DNA of 64,000 nt, taken from Clytia hemisphaerica. Its lineage: Eukaryota > Cnidaria > Hydrozoa > Leptothecata > Clytiidae. This document shows positions 1 to 12,200 of this stretch, in pieces. The position numbers and the translations under genes are program-made. Position 1 is the first letter of the stretch; each line of letters begins with the position of its first letter. The notes under the pieces are model-generated. The model saw only the letters and a list, made by a program, of their open reading frames with translations, did not search any database and was not told the DNA's origin. Location of the stretch: NCBI GenBank assembly GCA_902728285.1, contig CACVBU010001241.1:445700-509699 (forward strand). The letters run 5' to 3'.

Positions 1-351
1 GCCTAAATTTATAACATATAAAATATAGAAATAATAAAATAATGAGTAATAAATAGTAAAAATCAATTTATTATGTACATATAAAGATCTAGATAAAAAT
101 ATTAGCCACTAATCTAAAAACATTACCTCCGTGGCTCAGTATATTGGAAAGGGTGTAATCTGGCATTGATAGTTAGTCGAAGGAAAGTAAACTCGAGAAG
201 TTGAGAAAAGCTGAAGTGAGTTGTGAATTTGTTAGAGCTTGACAAAGGTTTATATTCGCAAATGTGGGTAAAAATAAATAAGATAATGTTTAAAATTTTG
301 AATATTTTAATAGGATTAAAAATCGCTAATTGATATTTTATCCATTTCTTT
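1..351. other. LINE 3' flank, no gene seen
   Basis: AT-rich sequence next to the 3' end of the minus-strand LINE that follows. Short open frames here are interrupted and show no recognisable protein motif. It may contain the LINE 3' untranslated region, but no A-rich or microsatellite tail was identified. Confidence 0.4.
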
Positions 352-1323
352 CTAAAAACATCCAGGTCTTTTATGTTTGTCAATTTTGTTGGTATTTGTT
401 CCAGAGCCCACCGTATTTGGTGTAAAAGAGTTTGCGTATATCTTTATCCTGCTTTGGATAGGGTTAAACTTTGTATTAGCACATCTTTGCTTTATTGGTA
501 TCATTTCTCTATTTACTTGTTTTGTTGAATGATATATTTCGTGTAGCATTTTTACCCGAGCTCTGCATCTACGTTCGTCTAGAGTTTCAAGGTCAGCTTT
601 TCTTCTTAACATTGTTGGGCTTACAGTCTGTTGCCACGAGCTGTAGATCCAGCGCAAACTCTTTCTCTGAACCATTTCAATTTTAGCTTTTAAAGTTTCA
701 TTTCCAGCTGGGTCCCAAACAGTTGATGCATACTCTAATGTTGGTCTTACGAAGATTTTAAAGCATTTAAGCCGCATTTCTGGGTTACTCTTGACAAGAT
801 TTCGCTGTAGGAAGAACCTGGTATTGTTTGCTTTTGCACAGATATTTGATTCTTTTAAGATCCTTGTTGATATTCCATCTGGTCCGCTCGCTTTATTTGG
901 ATCAAGGTCTTTTAAGAGTTTGGTGATGCCATTTTTGGTAAAGGTAATTTTTCCAATTGGAGGGCCTTGTGGATCGTTAATTTCGGGTGATATTCCATCA
1001 TCGACAGAGAAAACACTAGAAAACTGTTTATTCAGTGTCTCTGCAATGCTAAGATCTTCTGTTTGAATTTGCCCGTTATTGTCTAGCAGCGGACTGACTC
1101 CAACAATGTTTGTCTTTTTTGCTTTTATAAAGGAGAAGAATCTTTTAGTGTTCTTTTTATCGCTGAGTACTTTGTCTCGGATGTAATTGTTGTAGGCGTT
1201 GTCGCATGTCTTTCTAGCTTCCTTTTCTGCAAGAATGTATTTATCATAGTCCTTATCAAGTTTTGTACGTTTTGTACGTTTGTCAATAATGATCGATAAC
1301 AATTGAAGGTGATTAGTGACCAC
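352..1323 (-). mobile_element. Non-LTR retrotransposon (CR1/jockey-like) reverse transcriptase remnant with the RT core deleted
   Basis: An open frame of about 323 codons on the minus strand. The first half reads like the segment before the RT catalytic core: charged residues, then the 'LDPNKASGPDGIS' motif that is diagnostic of LINE reverse transcriptases (RT block with NKA-PG-DGI). The second half is the C-terminal end of the same protein, with 'FLQRNL', 'PTLEYASTVWDP' and 'ERRCRARVKMLHEI'. The whole catalytic centre, including the YxDD box, should lie between these two parts and is absent. The frame passes straight from 'ILKES' to 'NICAKANN', so about 200-300 codons were lost in frame. There is no ATG at the upstream end, so this is a fragment and not a working gene. 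Assignment to the LINE class is firm from the motifs; the exact clade is inference. Confidence 0.85.
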
Positions 1324-1786
1324 TTATCGATTCTATCGGTGATCGAATACTCACTCAACTCCAAATTATGGCATTTTTATCGACCATTTTCGATTCGTTC
1401 GATCGTTTCGATTACTGTTCGATTACTTTCAATCACTTTCGATCATATTGAATACCTTCAATTTTATCAAATATGTTTCCAGAAGCAGCGCGTCAAAATA
1501 ATCTGAAACCAAGTTTATTTTGACTAATTAAAACATGCGATTCACAAGCGAAAACCACTTTCGTTTTCTCCGACCAATCAGAACGCGCGAAAACCACTTT
1601 TGTTTTCTCCGACCAATCAGATCGCGCGATATGAGTCACTTGAGGAAACCCAGGGCGAAGGCACACAAAATGGCTCACAATTTTTGTGAAATTTTGGTAT
1701 TCAAATTCAATTTTTAATCATTAAATGGTCGTTCAATTACTTCGATCATTTTCGATTACTTCGATAATCGAATTTATCGATTAGTA
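1324..1786. repeat. TCGATTACT-type simple repeats around a duplicated CCAAT-containing segment
   Basis: Two blocks (about 1330-1460 and 1725-1785) consist of degenerate TCGATYACT units. Between them, at about 1548-1630, a segment of about 39 bp occurs twice in tandem, each copy holding 'GACCAATCAG' (CCAAT box). A TGAGTCA (AP-1-like) word follows at about 1631. No coding sequence is supported. The CCAAT/AP-1 words could be chance or an old element promoter. Confidence 0.4.
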
Positions 1787-2108
1787 CCGTCTGGAGTGGA
1801 ACACACGCGAGTGTCTGGAACGAAGAAGAGCAAATTAGTGGCAAAACGATGGAGCGTTTGACATCACTCGCGCGGCAAGTTACACACTCGCTATTTGTTA
1901 ATCCCATCAGGCGGTAGGTGGTTAGGCGGCGAGCGTTCTCTAATTCTCCATTTGGCATCCGGTCATTTTGAATGAAAACAAAAGTTAAAAAGGGCGCGTT
2001 ATAAGTGAAAGTTGTTGTCAAAGAGATTTAACAGTAAGTGAAAATACAGGCCAGATATCAACAAGTCCCATGTTGCGACCACTCGTCCCAAGTTGGAGAA
2101 GTTGACGG
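1787..2108. mobile_element. TA-flanked DNA element, short copy of the family also at 38402 and 58928
   Basis: Bounded by TA dinucleotides (1785-1786, 2109-2110) with short inverted ends CCGTC / GACGG. It matches the reverse complement of 38402-39094 over several blocks, for example 'TGTTAATCCCATC', 'TTAGTGGCAAAAC' and 'CTTGGGAC/GTCCCAAG'. Part of 58928-59240 is also related. No open frame. A non-autonomous Tc1/mariner-like element is the simplest reading. Confidence 0.6.
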
Positions 2109-3084
2109 TACACAGTTTTTAGTCACGTGACTTAAGTGCCACTAAAACAATCCGGGGGTAAGTGTCGAAGCTAACACCAGGTTATCAGAAATGTCGTATG
2201 GCATTGACAATCGAATATAATATATTACATTATATTTCCTTAATTGTCCTTTGACCTTCAAAATATAGTATTTAAAAAAACTATGAATTTATGATAATTA
2301 CAAAAAACAAAACGTTTGATGCTTTATTAGTGAAATATTCAATAAATTCCTAGTTTCAATTTTCAGTGGGTGTTTTTCTAGCGCTGCGTTTATGGCCCAA
2401 TCTTTGCGTCACACAAATTTTCTCGGCCGTTCGTAATAATTATGCATTGCCAAATTTGGTTCTCCATTGTTCTTACTGTCAATTCAGGGTCGATGGTGAC
2501 GTCACCTAAGAATGAAAAAGAAAGGGATTTGTCAGTTTTATGCATATATTAATTTGCGAGATATTCTATTCGCTGCGCGCGAGCACATTTTCGTAGACTA
2601 GTCGAAATACCTCCTTTTACTTGCTGGATCAATGGTAACTTTTCAGCTTCGTTATTTTTAAAATGAAGCACGACCGAAAAAAAAATTGAATTTCCGAAAG
2701 TTGCGTATTTCCAGTGAGTAAACGATTATGATATTTAACGAAATTGATGATGATGATTTTTTTTTCGGTCAGGCAAATGTCTCTTTTTGGGGGTTCTAGT
2801 CTTGACCCCTAAGCCTACGCGATATTGAAGCGTTTGGGTAATCGAGACAAAACTCCAAAAAAGCTGGTGTTTTGAAGCGCTTCCGTGCGATCGAAATATC
2901 GCTCTTTGTGACGCACTGCTTAGGGGCAGAGTTTTATGTTGACAATTTTCCTTGGGGGCAACCTCAGTTTAGACTATAAAAACTCCTATCAAGATAAGAT
3001 TACGGGAATTGGAGTGCGGGCCAATTTCACTTTCGTTTTCAGTGGTTTCATTTTCGTTCTTCCGAGACAATGATTCTGATGATT
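2109..3084. other. Intergenic, no gene seen
   Basis: AT-rich with short low-complexity runs. A perfect 12-bp palindrome GGTGACGTCACC (CRE-like) lies at 2495-2506. No splice-flanked coding sequence recognised. Confidence 0.4.
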
Positions 3085-3265
3085 CACCATCAGGACAGTG
3101 TCTACCTATTGCTATATTATGCTGATATAAGCATGCTTTTTCTTTTTCTCTTTCTGGCCAATCTTGCTCCACATCCATGTCAATCCGATGTGAAAAAGCT
3201 TGTGTGAATTAAAATTGATGAGTAAGCAAACAATATCACTCTTATATAAAAACAAAACCTTTAAA
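3085..3265 (-). repeat. Dispersed repeat, copy 1 of 3
   Basis: The same sequence occurs at 8605-8785 (same strand) and 22604-22785 (opposite strand). Shared blocks include 'CAATCTTGCTCCACATCC', 'GTGAAAAAGCTTGTG' and 'GAGTAAGCAAACRATATCAC'. The short open frame here, on the minus strand and starting MDVEQDWPE, lies inside this repeat and is not a gene. Confidence 0.7.
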
Positions 3266-3701
3266 TTTCGTTTCGATTTTCGACATCAACACAGGTATTA
3301 AAAACTAACTCTATCTGGGTCAAATGAAATAGACAAAATTCAAATGGGGCAATCACGAGATGAAAAAGATGGCAGCATGAGTAAAAGAAAATTGTGTTTA
3401 AAGTAAGACTTTGTTTGAAGAATTTTGCCCGTTAAGAGCAAAGGGGGAGGGGGTTTGAAACTTATTGGCAAAATGCCCAGGGGGGCACTCATATGATGTG
3501 GCCTACGTCATCTGCCGCGCTTAAGGGTGGGGTTTTTCATCACCCCAACATGCACTGTAAGGGTGTGTTTCTGTGAGATTGCACTGCAAGGGTTGAATTT
3601 CAAAACAAATTAAAAATAATTGAAAAAAAGAAAGGTTTTTACTTCTCGTTTGTTTGGAAAAATTTTAAATGTCTAAAATTGATATTGAACTGCACTGTAA
3701 G
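3266..3701. other. Intergenic with degenerate G-rich repeats
   Basis: Contains two short 'CACTGTAAGGGT'-type words, the second of which is the insertion point of the element that follows. No gene seen. Confidence 0.35.
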
Positions 3702-4308
3702 CAGGGGGTACAGACACAGGGTACTGACCCATAGCCAGGTGGTGGTGTCTATTTTGGCATTTCAAAAAATTTAGTACCCCACGGTATTACTTTGGGGGTG
3801 GGGTGTGTATTTTTCACTCTTCAAGCAAGTGCAGGATACTATTTGGGTACTTTTTCACAGAATTTTGCTGTTTTTCAATAAAAAAAGTAGTTTGTTGTAA
3901 TATTTTGACTTTTTTCAAATTAAATATTAATTTTTTTGATTTGAAATTTTTTTAATCGATAAATTTTTTTTACTCTTTTGAGAAAGTTTTTGATTTTTTT
4001 GAAGACGAAACTTCCAAAATGGTCAAGAAGGGTGTGATGAAAATCAAAGGACAAAAGCTTCTGACTCCATCATTGATAGTTTGCTTGAATTATCTGTCAA
4101 TTTTTAGTCTGAAAAACTAACAATAGTACCCCTCTCTTGGTCTTATCTGTAAAATTTAAAATTTCAGGGGTGGTGTCCCTATTATTTAAAGCAAAAGTGA
4201 AGTAGTACCCACTACTAAATATGGGTGGGTGGTACTAAACAAAAGTTTAGTAAAAAATCAAGTTAGTACCCTATGGGTTAGTACCCTGCCTCTGTACCCC
4301 CCCCCTTG
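3702..4308. mobile_element. hAT-like non-autonomous element with TIRs of about 35 bp and a CTGTAAG target duplication
   Basis: The left end reads CAGGGGGTACAGACACAGGG and the right end is its near reverse complement, with GTACCCTGCC, CTGTACC and a longer C run. The direct repeat CTGTAAG flanks both sides (3695-3701 and 4309-4315), and may be an 8-bp duplication with one mismatch. CAGGG termini and a 7-8 bp duplication are typical of hAT elements. No transposase frame inside; the interior is rich in 'AGTACCC' words. Confidence 0.7.
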
Positions 4309-5011
4309 CTGTAAGGGTACGATTTTGAAATGCAGATTTTGCCCATCGTTTCGAAATCGAGTTACCCCTCCGTGGCCAAATGCTGATAAAAAATTCGAAA
4401 ATCTTTTGTCTATGACCCCTAATTGTTGTGATCAAAGTAATCACCTATCTATTTTATGGCGGATCAAAATACTCACTCATTCAACAAATTATTGAGTTTC
4501 AACTTTTCCGGAATATTTGGTCTAATTTTCAACTACCCATATTCTTTGTCTTTGCCAAAAGAAAACTGTCAGTGGAATCTTAGTCAAGGAATTGTTTCAA
4601 TTGTTTGGATAGGCCCCTGGGTATTGGCACTTTTTTGTTTATTTCATCTATCCTTATCTTACCTGTTATCAATGTTATTCTATTCCTATGTGCATTTATT
4701 GCTCATTAAGCTTTTTAGTTATCATTTTGCTGCTGTACAGTTTTTTATAATAAAAGTTGATTTCAAAATGTATTTTTATAATTGATAAACTTGATAAACC
4801 AGTTGCGATTTTCATTTTAGGATTTCTGTGCCAATTGTAAGCCTTATTAAAAGAAGGAAATTTTGTAAATTTTCTAATGTTGTAGACAGTAATTATCATA
4901 AATACTTTTTTAACAAAAACCTATTTTGTACCATTTCCAAAATTTTCTATTTATTTCCTTTGCTTGAATTTCTAATCACATCAAACTCGTGTAAATTCTC
5001 AAACTTATTTT
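4309..5011. other. AT-rich intergenic region
   Basis: A hydrophobic open frame (4456-4785, 109 codons) exists, but it is T-rich throughout, has no recognisable family motif and no splice context, so I do not call it a gene. Nothing else seen. Confidence 0.3.
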
Positions 5012-5590
5012 TGGACCTACCTGGAGGTCCTATGTATCCTTTGTTCGTCCATCTGTTACCAACTTTTCTCGGGATTGAACATAGGAATCTTTTGATTTTT
5101 GGTACAAAGGTGCAAAATGGTAGTGGTCAAAATGTGACGGAGCCCGATTTTCGAAAAAAAAATTTTTTGGGCAAATTTGGGCCAAAAAACAGCTAAAAAA
5201 CAGGTTTTTTTTTGGACTTTGTGTAAAATTGGATCATTAATTTTTTCTGATTTTTTGCATGAAAGTAGGGTACCATCATAGGTAAAAGCGGAAAAGATGG
5301 CTCAAGCATATTTTTGCAAAAAAATTTTGTTGGCTCAAAAAATGCATGTTTATCTATAAGAACCACTGTTAATAAGCATACATCAATGTTCTTAGTCAAA
5401 TAACTCACTTTTTTTGCTCACAAAGTCTTTAATATGAAAGAATATTTCAAGAACATGCACGTTATTTTTATAAGAAACAAACGACTAATTTTAATAGATC
5501 GTCACTATTTGTGTTTTGAATTATTGTTTAATGGTCACGTCACGTAGATTTCAATTATAAATGTGTTAAATGCATAACCAGGTAGGTCCA
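5012..5590. mobile_element. Element with TGGACCTACCTGG inverted termini
   Basis: The 13-bp sequence TGGACCTACCTGG near 5012-5025 recurs as its exact reverse complement at 5578-5590. The interior includes a block around 5110-5165 ('GTGACGGAGCCCGATTTTCG') whose reverse complement is repeated in the array at 40140-40960, where a 'GGACCTACCTG' end also lies nearby (39953). This links the two regions as one repeat family. Confidence 0.55.
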
Positions 5591-6297
5591 TAAAAGTATC
5601 ACTTGTTTTGTGTTAGTTCATTCATCATCCCTTTAAAAAAGTATTGGGAAAATTGTGGCTGGGTATTTTTGTCAATGTATAATCTTTTCATTGGGTTTTA
5701 GAATTTGACAACCCTGTTAATTGCTATGCTGTAATTGTTGTCATTTTAACTTTACATGGTCTTTTGTCATTCTAATGAATCTTTCATAAAAATTTCAGAA
5801 AAGAAAGATTATAATCTAGCTGAATATTTTTATAAACTGTTACATTCAAATTTATAATCTATTTTTATGAAAGGTCTTAATGTGATTTATAATCACTTTT
5901 TAATCAGTTTTCAATTTTTTTCTCTCTGTCAGACTGTTTTCTCCAGATGTTATAGACAGAAGATTATTATAAACACTTTTTTGACAAAACGAGTTTTTTT
6001 TGCTGTTATCTTTTTTGGACATAATAGGTTCAGAGTAACAAATTAAATCCATCCTTGTTGGTATCCAGGTTAGAACTTATGTTTGAGTTTTTCAATCGGC
6101 TTTCACTAAATCGATTATGGTTTCTTTGAAATGGTGCATGATTGATTATGATCATTGCAGAGAGATGATTATTGATTATATTGTAGTATATCCTGTTACC
6201 TTGCAAATTGTATGGTGTAAATTTCAAATCTTTTTTTGGGTAACACATCTCTTTTATTTAACCTCATCCTTGATGAATATATTATTTTTAAGATGTC
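5591..6297. other. Upstream region of the first Kazal gene
   Basis: AT-rich; no coding sequence recognised. The promoter of the gene starting at 6298 should lie here or be joined by a 5' UTR intron, but I see no convincing TATA or initiator arrangement. Confidence 0.3.
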
Positions 6298-9200
6298 ATG
6301 AAAATGAAATTAAAAAATAGTAGAATGGACACAAATCATACCTGTGGTATATTACTGCTGTTGTTTTTCTTGGCATGTTTCAACATAGATCAGGGTAAGT
6401 AACATTTCAAATATACACATTATTACCTTTTTTGAGTCCCTTTTCGACTCAATCTAGCTTAGTTTCTGAACTTCAAGCGGGAATCCCTTCGCGGGGAGTT
6501 TCCCGCTCTAGCCTAGTTTCGCAGCATCGGGCAATCAAGCCTACTCACTGCTAGACTAGGCTCCTATTTTTTTATAAGTACTCTTTAACATTTAAAAAGA
6601 AAAATAGTATTATATAATATTTTTAACTGTAAATATCAAAAAGACGGTTTGGATTTATATACCATTTTTATTGGTGATAAAAGAGATGTCATTAAGAAAA
6701 AATCTTTTCTCTAAGAATGATTCTATAAAGATTTTCGAAAATGAAGCTCAATAGCCCTGTTCACGGTCGAAAGGAACTATGGGTAATCAGGGCTACTGCT
6801 CTCTCTCATGACAACTTTCTGTTGGTCTAAATTATTTTGTCTTCTTTCCCGCTTTTTCTCATCTATATCTCATCCCTTGCATTGAAATATGACATAACCT
6901 ATTTGGATTTTTTCACATAGCTTGCTGGGTTCGATATTTATCTTGGTCGCAAAAAGATCTTTTCCCTTTGTACTCCGACAGCATAACATTTTGCGAAAGT
7001 ACGTGGATTTTCATCGAAATTTCCCACCATCACTGGAGAAAAATATATATTTTCCGAGGCTAGAAACAAATTTAAATTTAATTTTAAAAAAAATTTTCTG
7101 GAATGGCCCATTCCTTGATAAAGTATATAAATTTCATTTCATTACATAGGCGTGAAAGCTGTAAAATGCAATGGTGCAACTTGTCCCATTTACAGTTATT
7201 GTGACATGCAAACAAAGAATTGTACGTGCATCGACGTGGTGACGCCCCAACGCCCGCAGTGTGGTAGTGACGGACAGACGTATTCCAGTTTGCAAGCGTT
7301 ACAGAAACATGCTTGTGAAATGAATAAGACCATCACGCCAAGTAAAGAAGGACCTTGTTACAGTAAGTATGTGGTTTTCTACCGAATTCGGGCCCTGGTT
7401 AAAAGAGGGTTGAGTTTAGTAAATTAATAACCCTTTAACTGCCGATCCTTTTTTTCCACACCTCGACCTAATTGTCGAGGCATATGCCGACATGGGCAAA
7501 AGGTAGCGATTTTGACTTCATTTTCTGAGTAAGATAGGAAGTATCAGCTAAAGGACTATAATTTTGAGTTGAACATTGTAGAATAGTTATTTTTCAACAT
7601 CAAAAAGTTTGTAACTATTCATTTTTTTACATTTCAAACCATTTAATGCAAAATCTTTGTAGAAAATGATACGATAAAGTTCTAGCAAATATGTCAGCGA
7701 GATTTCGCATGTCGGAATATGGCGACATCGGCAAAGAAATCGAAAATGCTCAATGTATATACCGACATTGGCACGGAAAGGGATAATTTACCATCTTGAA
7801 TTTACATCGATTTAAAGTGAACGCTTCCATGTGACAGAATATGCCCTACCCAAGGCAGCTATCTTAAAATCTATCTTCAAAGGACTTGCTAGACTCTAAC
7901 ATTCTTCCATTTTTTCTGAATTCGGGCAGCCCCAGTTGAAGGAGGTTTGGGTTCAAGCTGGTTTACAATGTTTTAAAGAGGCTGGTTAACAATGTTTCGA
8001 AAACTTTCTGTTCACATCCTTTGACGAAAAGTCTCAAAATTCTTTCTGCATTCGAACGAATCACCTTCTATTGCGTTCCACGAAAGATGTTATAGAACCT
8101 ATGGGTTGTCCCCTTGTTTTTCTACGACGCAGATGGTAAGCTTCTATTTTGTCTACATCCTTACTGACTGAGAACGTCGGTAAATCAACATTTTTATTGT
8201 CCTCGATTTTGTGGGTCAGAACTGCGGGTTTTTTCCTAATCGCTTCAGAAACTCCGTTGTCCTCAAAAGTGAAAAAACATAAACTCGCTAATGATTCTCA
8301 TTTTATTTTTTTCAAGATTGCACTGACACAAGATGTCATCCATACACGACCTGTGACGCTAAAACAAATGTCTGCGTCTGCAAACCAGTACTGGAATTAT
8401 ATGCCCCTGTCTGTGGGAGTGATGGGCAGTCCTTGCAAACTTATGATAGTATATACCACCTGAACCACACAGCTTGTATGGAAGAACGAAATATTTTGAA
8501 ATTATACGATGGATTCTGTAAAGGTATGCATTCGTGTCTTTGCTTAAACTGTTAAAGGTTTTATTTTTACTAAGTGATTCCGTTTCATATCCGACACATA
8601 TTTCATATCAGGACAGCGTCATACTATATAAGATATGATATAAGCAAAAAAAAATGTTTTTCTTATTCTCTTTCTGACCAATCTTGCTCCACATCCGTGT
8701 CAATCCATTGTGAAAAAGCTTGTGAATTAAAATTGACGAGTAAGCAAACGATATCACTCTTATTTAAAAACAAAACTTTTAAAGAAATCCGATTGCTTTT
8801 GAGATAGCCACCATTAAAAGTTTCATGTGTCAATCGCTGAGCTTTATATAAACACTAGAAGCATTCTCTCAATCACAATTAAAATGGCGATGTTGAGGAG
8901 TTAAAAGTCAAAAATATTCGCAAATTTTATGTGTTTTATCAAACCCTAACCGTTTTATACCCCGACAAGGAGGTTTAGCGAACCCAAAACTTGGAAACAA
9001 ATCTTCAAATCAGACCCCATAACATTCATATTTAAGCGCTTAGCAACGCTAATGTGTCAACTAAAAAAACATTAATATATTTTTATTTTTTTAGGGCCTG
9101 GTACATGCGGTCATTCATCATGTCCGATTTATAGTGAGTGTGACCGCGTCACGAATAAATGTGAATGTCGAAAGATGGTGAATTTGACCATAGCTGAGGT

Positions 9201-12200
9201 TTGTGGGTCAGATAATGTGACTTACCAGAATGAAGATGCGCTGAAAGGTACTGCATGTCATCAAAATGAAACAATAACAATTCAACACCGTGGTGCATGC
9301 TCTATAGGTGAGTCCTTTGACGTTGCATTTTTCAGCGTTGTATAACATAAGATATATCTTATATCGTTCGGATAGATACTTCAAGTGAACATAAAAAACA
9401 CAGTTGTGTATGGGACGTTTTGACGGTTTTTCTTTATCAATTTTAGATACCTCATGTACTACGCCTGTACCACTTTTAAATATTTTGATATGGCCCAGTC
9501 AGGGATTGAACCCATGATTTTGTGCACCATAGCCGAACGCACTACCTCTGCATTGCGTACTGAGTCTGACCAATGAGAAGAGACACTTGTTTTACACAGA
9601 AAAAGTCGAGATCGAACATGCGTTTCTTTTTATAAATACAAACTTAAGGCTTCGATAGCTAAAGTATTAAGAATAAGTTAAGAATATTTTAAGGCTTCGT
9701 GGACTCTAACACACCCATCGTCCTAAGGAAAATGGAGTAAAATACTCACAGAATGGTAAAATCAAGAACATTTTAAAAACATTTTTAGGCTTAAAACTCA
9801 AAAAAGTTAAGAACATCTGAAGGCTCCAAAATTTTTAGATGCTCTTATAAAAAACGTGTAACATTATTTTATATCTTTCAGTTTTCACAAATTGTGCCGG
9901 TGAAACGTGTTTACAGTACCAACAATGTGACATCACAACCGACACGTGCAAGTGTGTCCAAGGGAACAACGTGACGTCGGAGGTGTGCGGAGATGACGGC
10001 GTGACGTATAAGAATGAAGACCATTTGATATACGCTATGTGTAAAGGCGAAACTCACGGTACCGGGCAGAAACACGAAGGGAAGTGTAAACAAGGTATTA
10101 CTTGTTATAATTTATGGCACCGTTTACACATTACGGTTTCGAATTATGCCGAAACAAAATGAAACTACTGTTGGAAAAGACCGACATTCCTAACGGGTAA
10201 AACGGCTCGTAGAGAACCGTAATATATGTAAACGTAGTCTTAAAAAGGGTCATTTTACATTGAATACAAAGCCAGCATACCGGGTGACCCACGAAAAAGT
10301 TCAGATGTTTCCCGAGGTCTTGAGGCCGAACAAATTTCCCAAAGTGCTTGGAGTTTTGATATTTAGAAAGTAGATATCCTAACTTTAAATTTGAGCCATC
10401 CCTTTTTAAATTTGACGAACTTGTTCTCTACTTATGAGCTTTTAAAGTCAAAATTCACCTTTCGAAAAGTGTAAAAAACACGTAAAAAGAGGTATTAAAT
10501 TCATGCAATCAATTAGAAAATCACTTACAAATTGACTTATTTAACGAGTTTAATGACATTAATAGTTAATAAAAACACCTTTGAAAGTAATTTTTGTTTA
10601 AAACAAGACAAGTTTTTATAAAAATTGGCGCTTTCATAGATTTTTTTCAAAAACTGTATATCAAAAACGCGGTTAGTGTAAAACGCAGGTCACAGGTCGC
10701 AGGTCACAGGTCACAGGTCGCAGGTCACAGGTCGCAGGTCACAGGTCAACAAAGTGCTGACCGGAAAAAAAAATAAGATCATTACAGATACATAACATAA
10801 CATCAATACATAGCGCATTAAATTACAAAAAAGTAATACATGCTATTTAGATATTATAAAATGACAATTGAATAGAATAACAACCTATTTTGACATAGTG
10901 ACACTTACTTACAAAAATAATGACAAAATCATAAAATATGATGCTAGCAAGACAAAAGCACGAAAAATATTTATTATACAAAATGTGATGTGGATGGTGT
11001 GAAGGATATAAAATGGCACCAACAGAAGCTTGCCAGGACCCTAAGAGAGTGGTTTTAGAAGGGATGGAAATAATTAATTATTCAGTTATTATTTTAATGT
11101 CTTAATGACAATTTTTGACAAAAATATTAACAGAATCATAAAATATGATGCAAGAACAGACAAAAAAACGAAAAATATTTATAATACAGAATGTGATGTA
11201 GATAGTGTGAATGGATATAAAACGGCACCAATCAGAAGCTTGTGAGGTCCCTAAGAGAGTGGTTTTAGAAGGATGAAACTAATTAATTATTCAATTGTCA
11301 TTTTAATGACTTAATGACAATTTTTGACAAAAATATTGACAGAATTACAAAATATCATGTCTTACAAGAGAAAAACACCAAAAATATTCAGCATGCCGAA
11401 TGTGATGATAACTGGATATAAAATTACACCAATCAGAAGCTCGTGAGTTCTCTGAGAAGGTAGTTTTAGAGCGATTTGTTTTATTATATGTAGCCATCAC
11501 ATAACATTACAAACATTACAATATGTAATATACCTGTTATACGTATAATATGGTTTCAGATATTTTCTGGTCTGCGTTATACACGGCGCAAACCGCGAAA
11601 GATCGATAAAAGCACATGGTTAAATTTTGATGTTTGAAATGGTTTTATATGGATGAAATTGCTTGAGAATTATGTTTTTGATAATTCTTTGTGTTTTCCA
11701 AACATTTTCCTCTGCAATGACATTGATTAGAGTTAACCTGTCATCACTGACCTGTGACCTGTGACCTGCGACCTGTGACCTGTGACCTGCGTTTTACACT
11801 AACCGTCAAAAACGTCTAAAAATACCAAATTTGATACCTCTTTTTTACGTGTTTTTTACACTTTTCGAAAAGTGAATTTTGACTTTAAAAGCTCATAAGT
11901 AGAGAATAAGTTGGTCAAATTTAAAAAGTGATGGCTCAAATTTTATGTTAGGATATCTACTTTCTAAATATCTATTTGGGACATTTGTTCGGCCCAGAGA
12001 CGTCGGGAAACGTCTGAACTTTTTCGTGGGTCACCCGGTATTATATATTTTTATTGGATTCCTGGCCAAGTCATGTACCAAGTTTCTAGTATACAATCGG
12101 CGCCGAAATATTTCGTAAAAAAGAGGAATTCCCTCAAAACTTTAAAACCGCAAGTGATTTTTAAGTGCTTTGAAGTACAGTTCGGAAGTACAGTTTTAAA

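Larger units (their letters stand above)
10280..12038. mobile_element. Large foldback element (TA target, CCGGGTG termini), intron 5 of the first Kazal gene
   Basis: TA dinucleotides at 10278-10279 and 12039-12040 flank termini CCGGGTGACCCACGAAAAAG and its reverse complement. The two arms (about 10280-10490 and 11842-12038) are inverted copies of each other over roughly 200 bp, sharing for example 'TTTAGAAAGTAGATATCCTAA' type blocks. The same CCGGGTG..CCAC..AAAAAG end occurs in the element at 28292-29109. A second foldback unit (10670-11805) sits inside. A TA target and TIRs fit a Tc1/mariner-like non-autonomous element. Confidence 0.8.

Noticed and set aside
2969-3178. 69-codon minus-strand acidic frame MDVEQDWPE
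   Set aside because: The sequence is part of a dispersed repeat with two other copies in the window, which are not open.
4456-4785. 109-codon hydrophobic open frame that could be a membrane protein
   Set aside because: The hydrophobicity follows from T-rich DNA; there is no family motif, codon structure or splice signal.
9481-9560. Possible tRNA gene (B box GGGTTCAATCC on the minus strand)
   Set aside because: No acceptor stem can be paired, and a diverged second copy with the same non-tRNA body shows it is a SINE.
10683-10748. Possible CRISPR-like direct repeat array
   Set aside because: The unit is 7 bp without spacers, and the window is an animal genome; it is a minisatellite.
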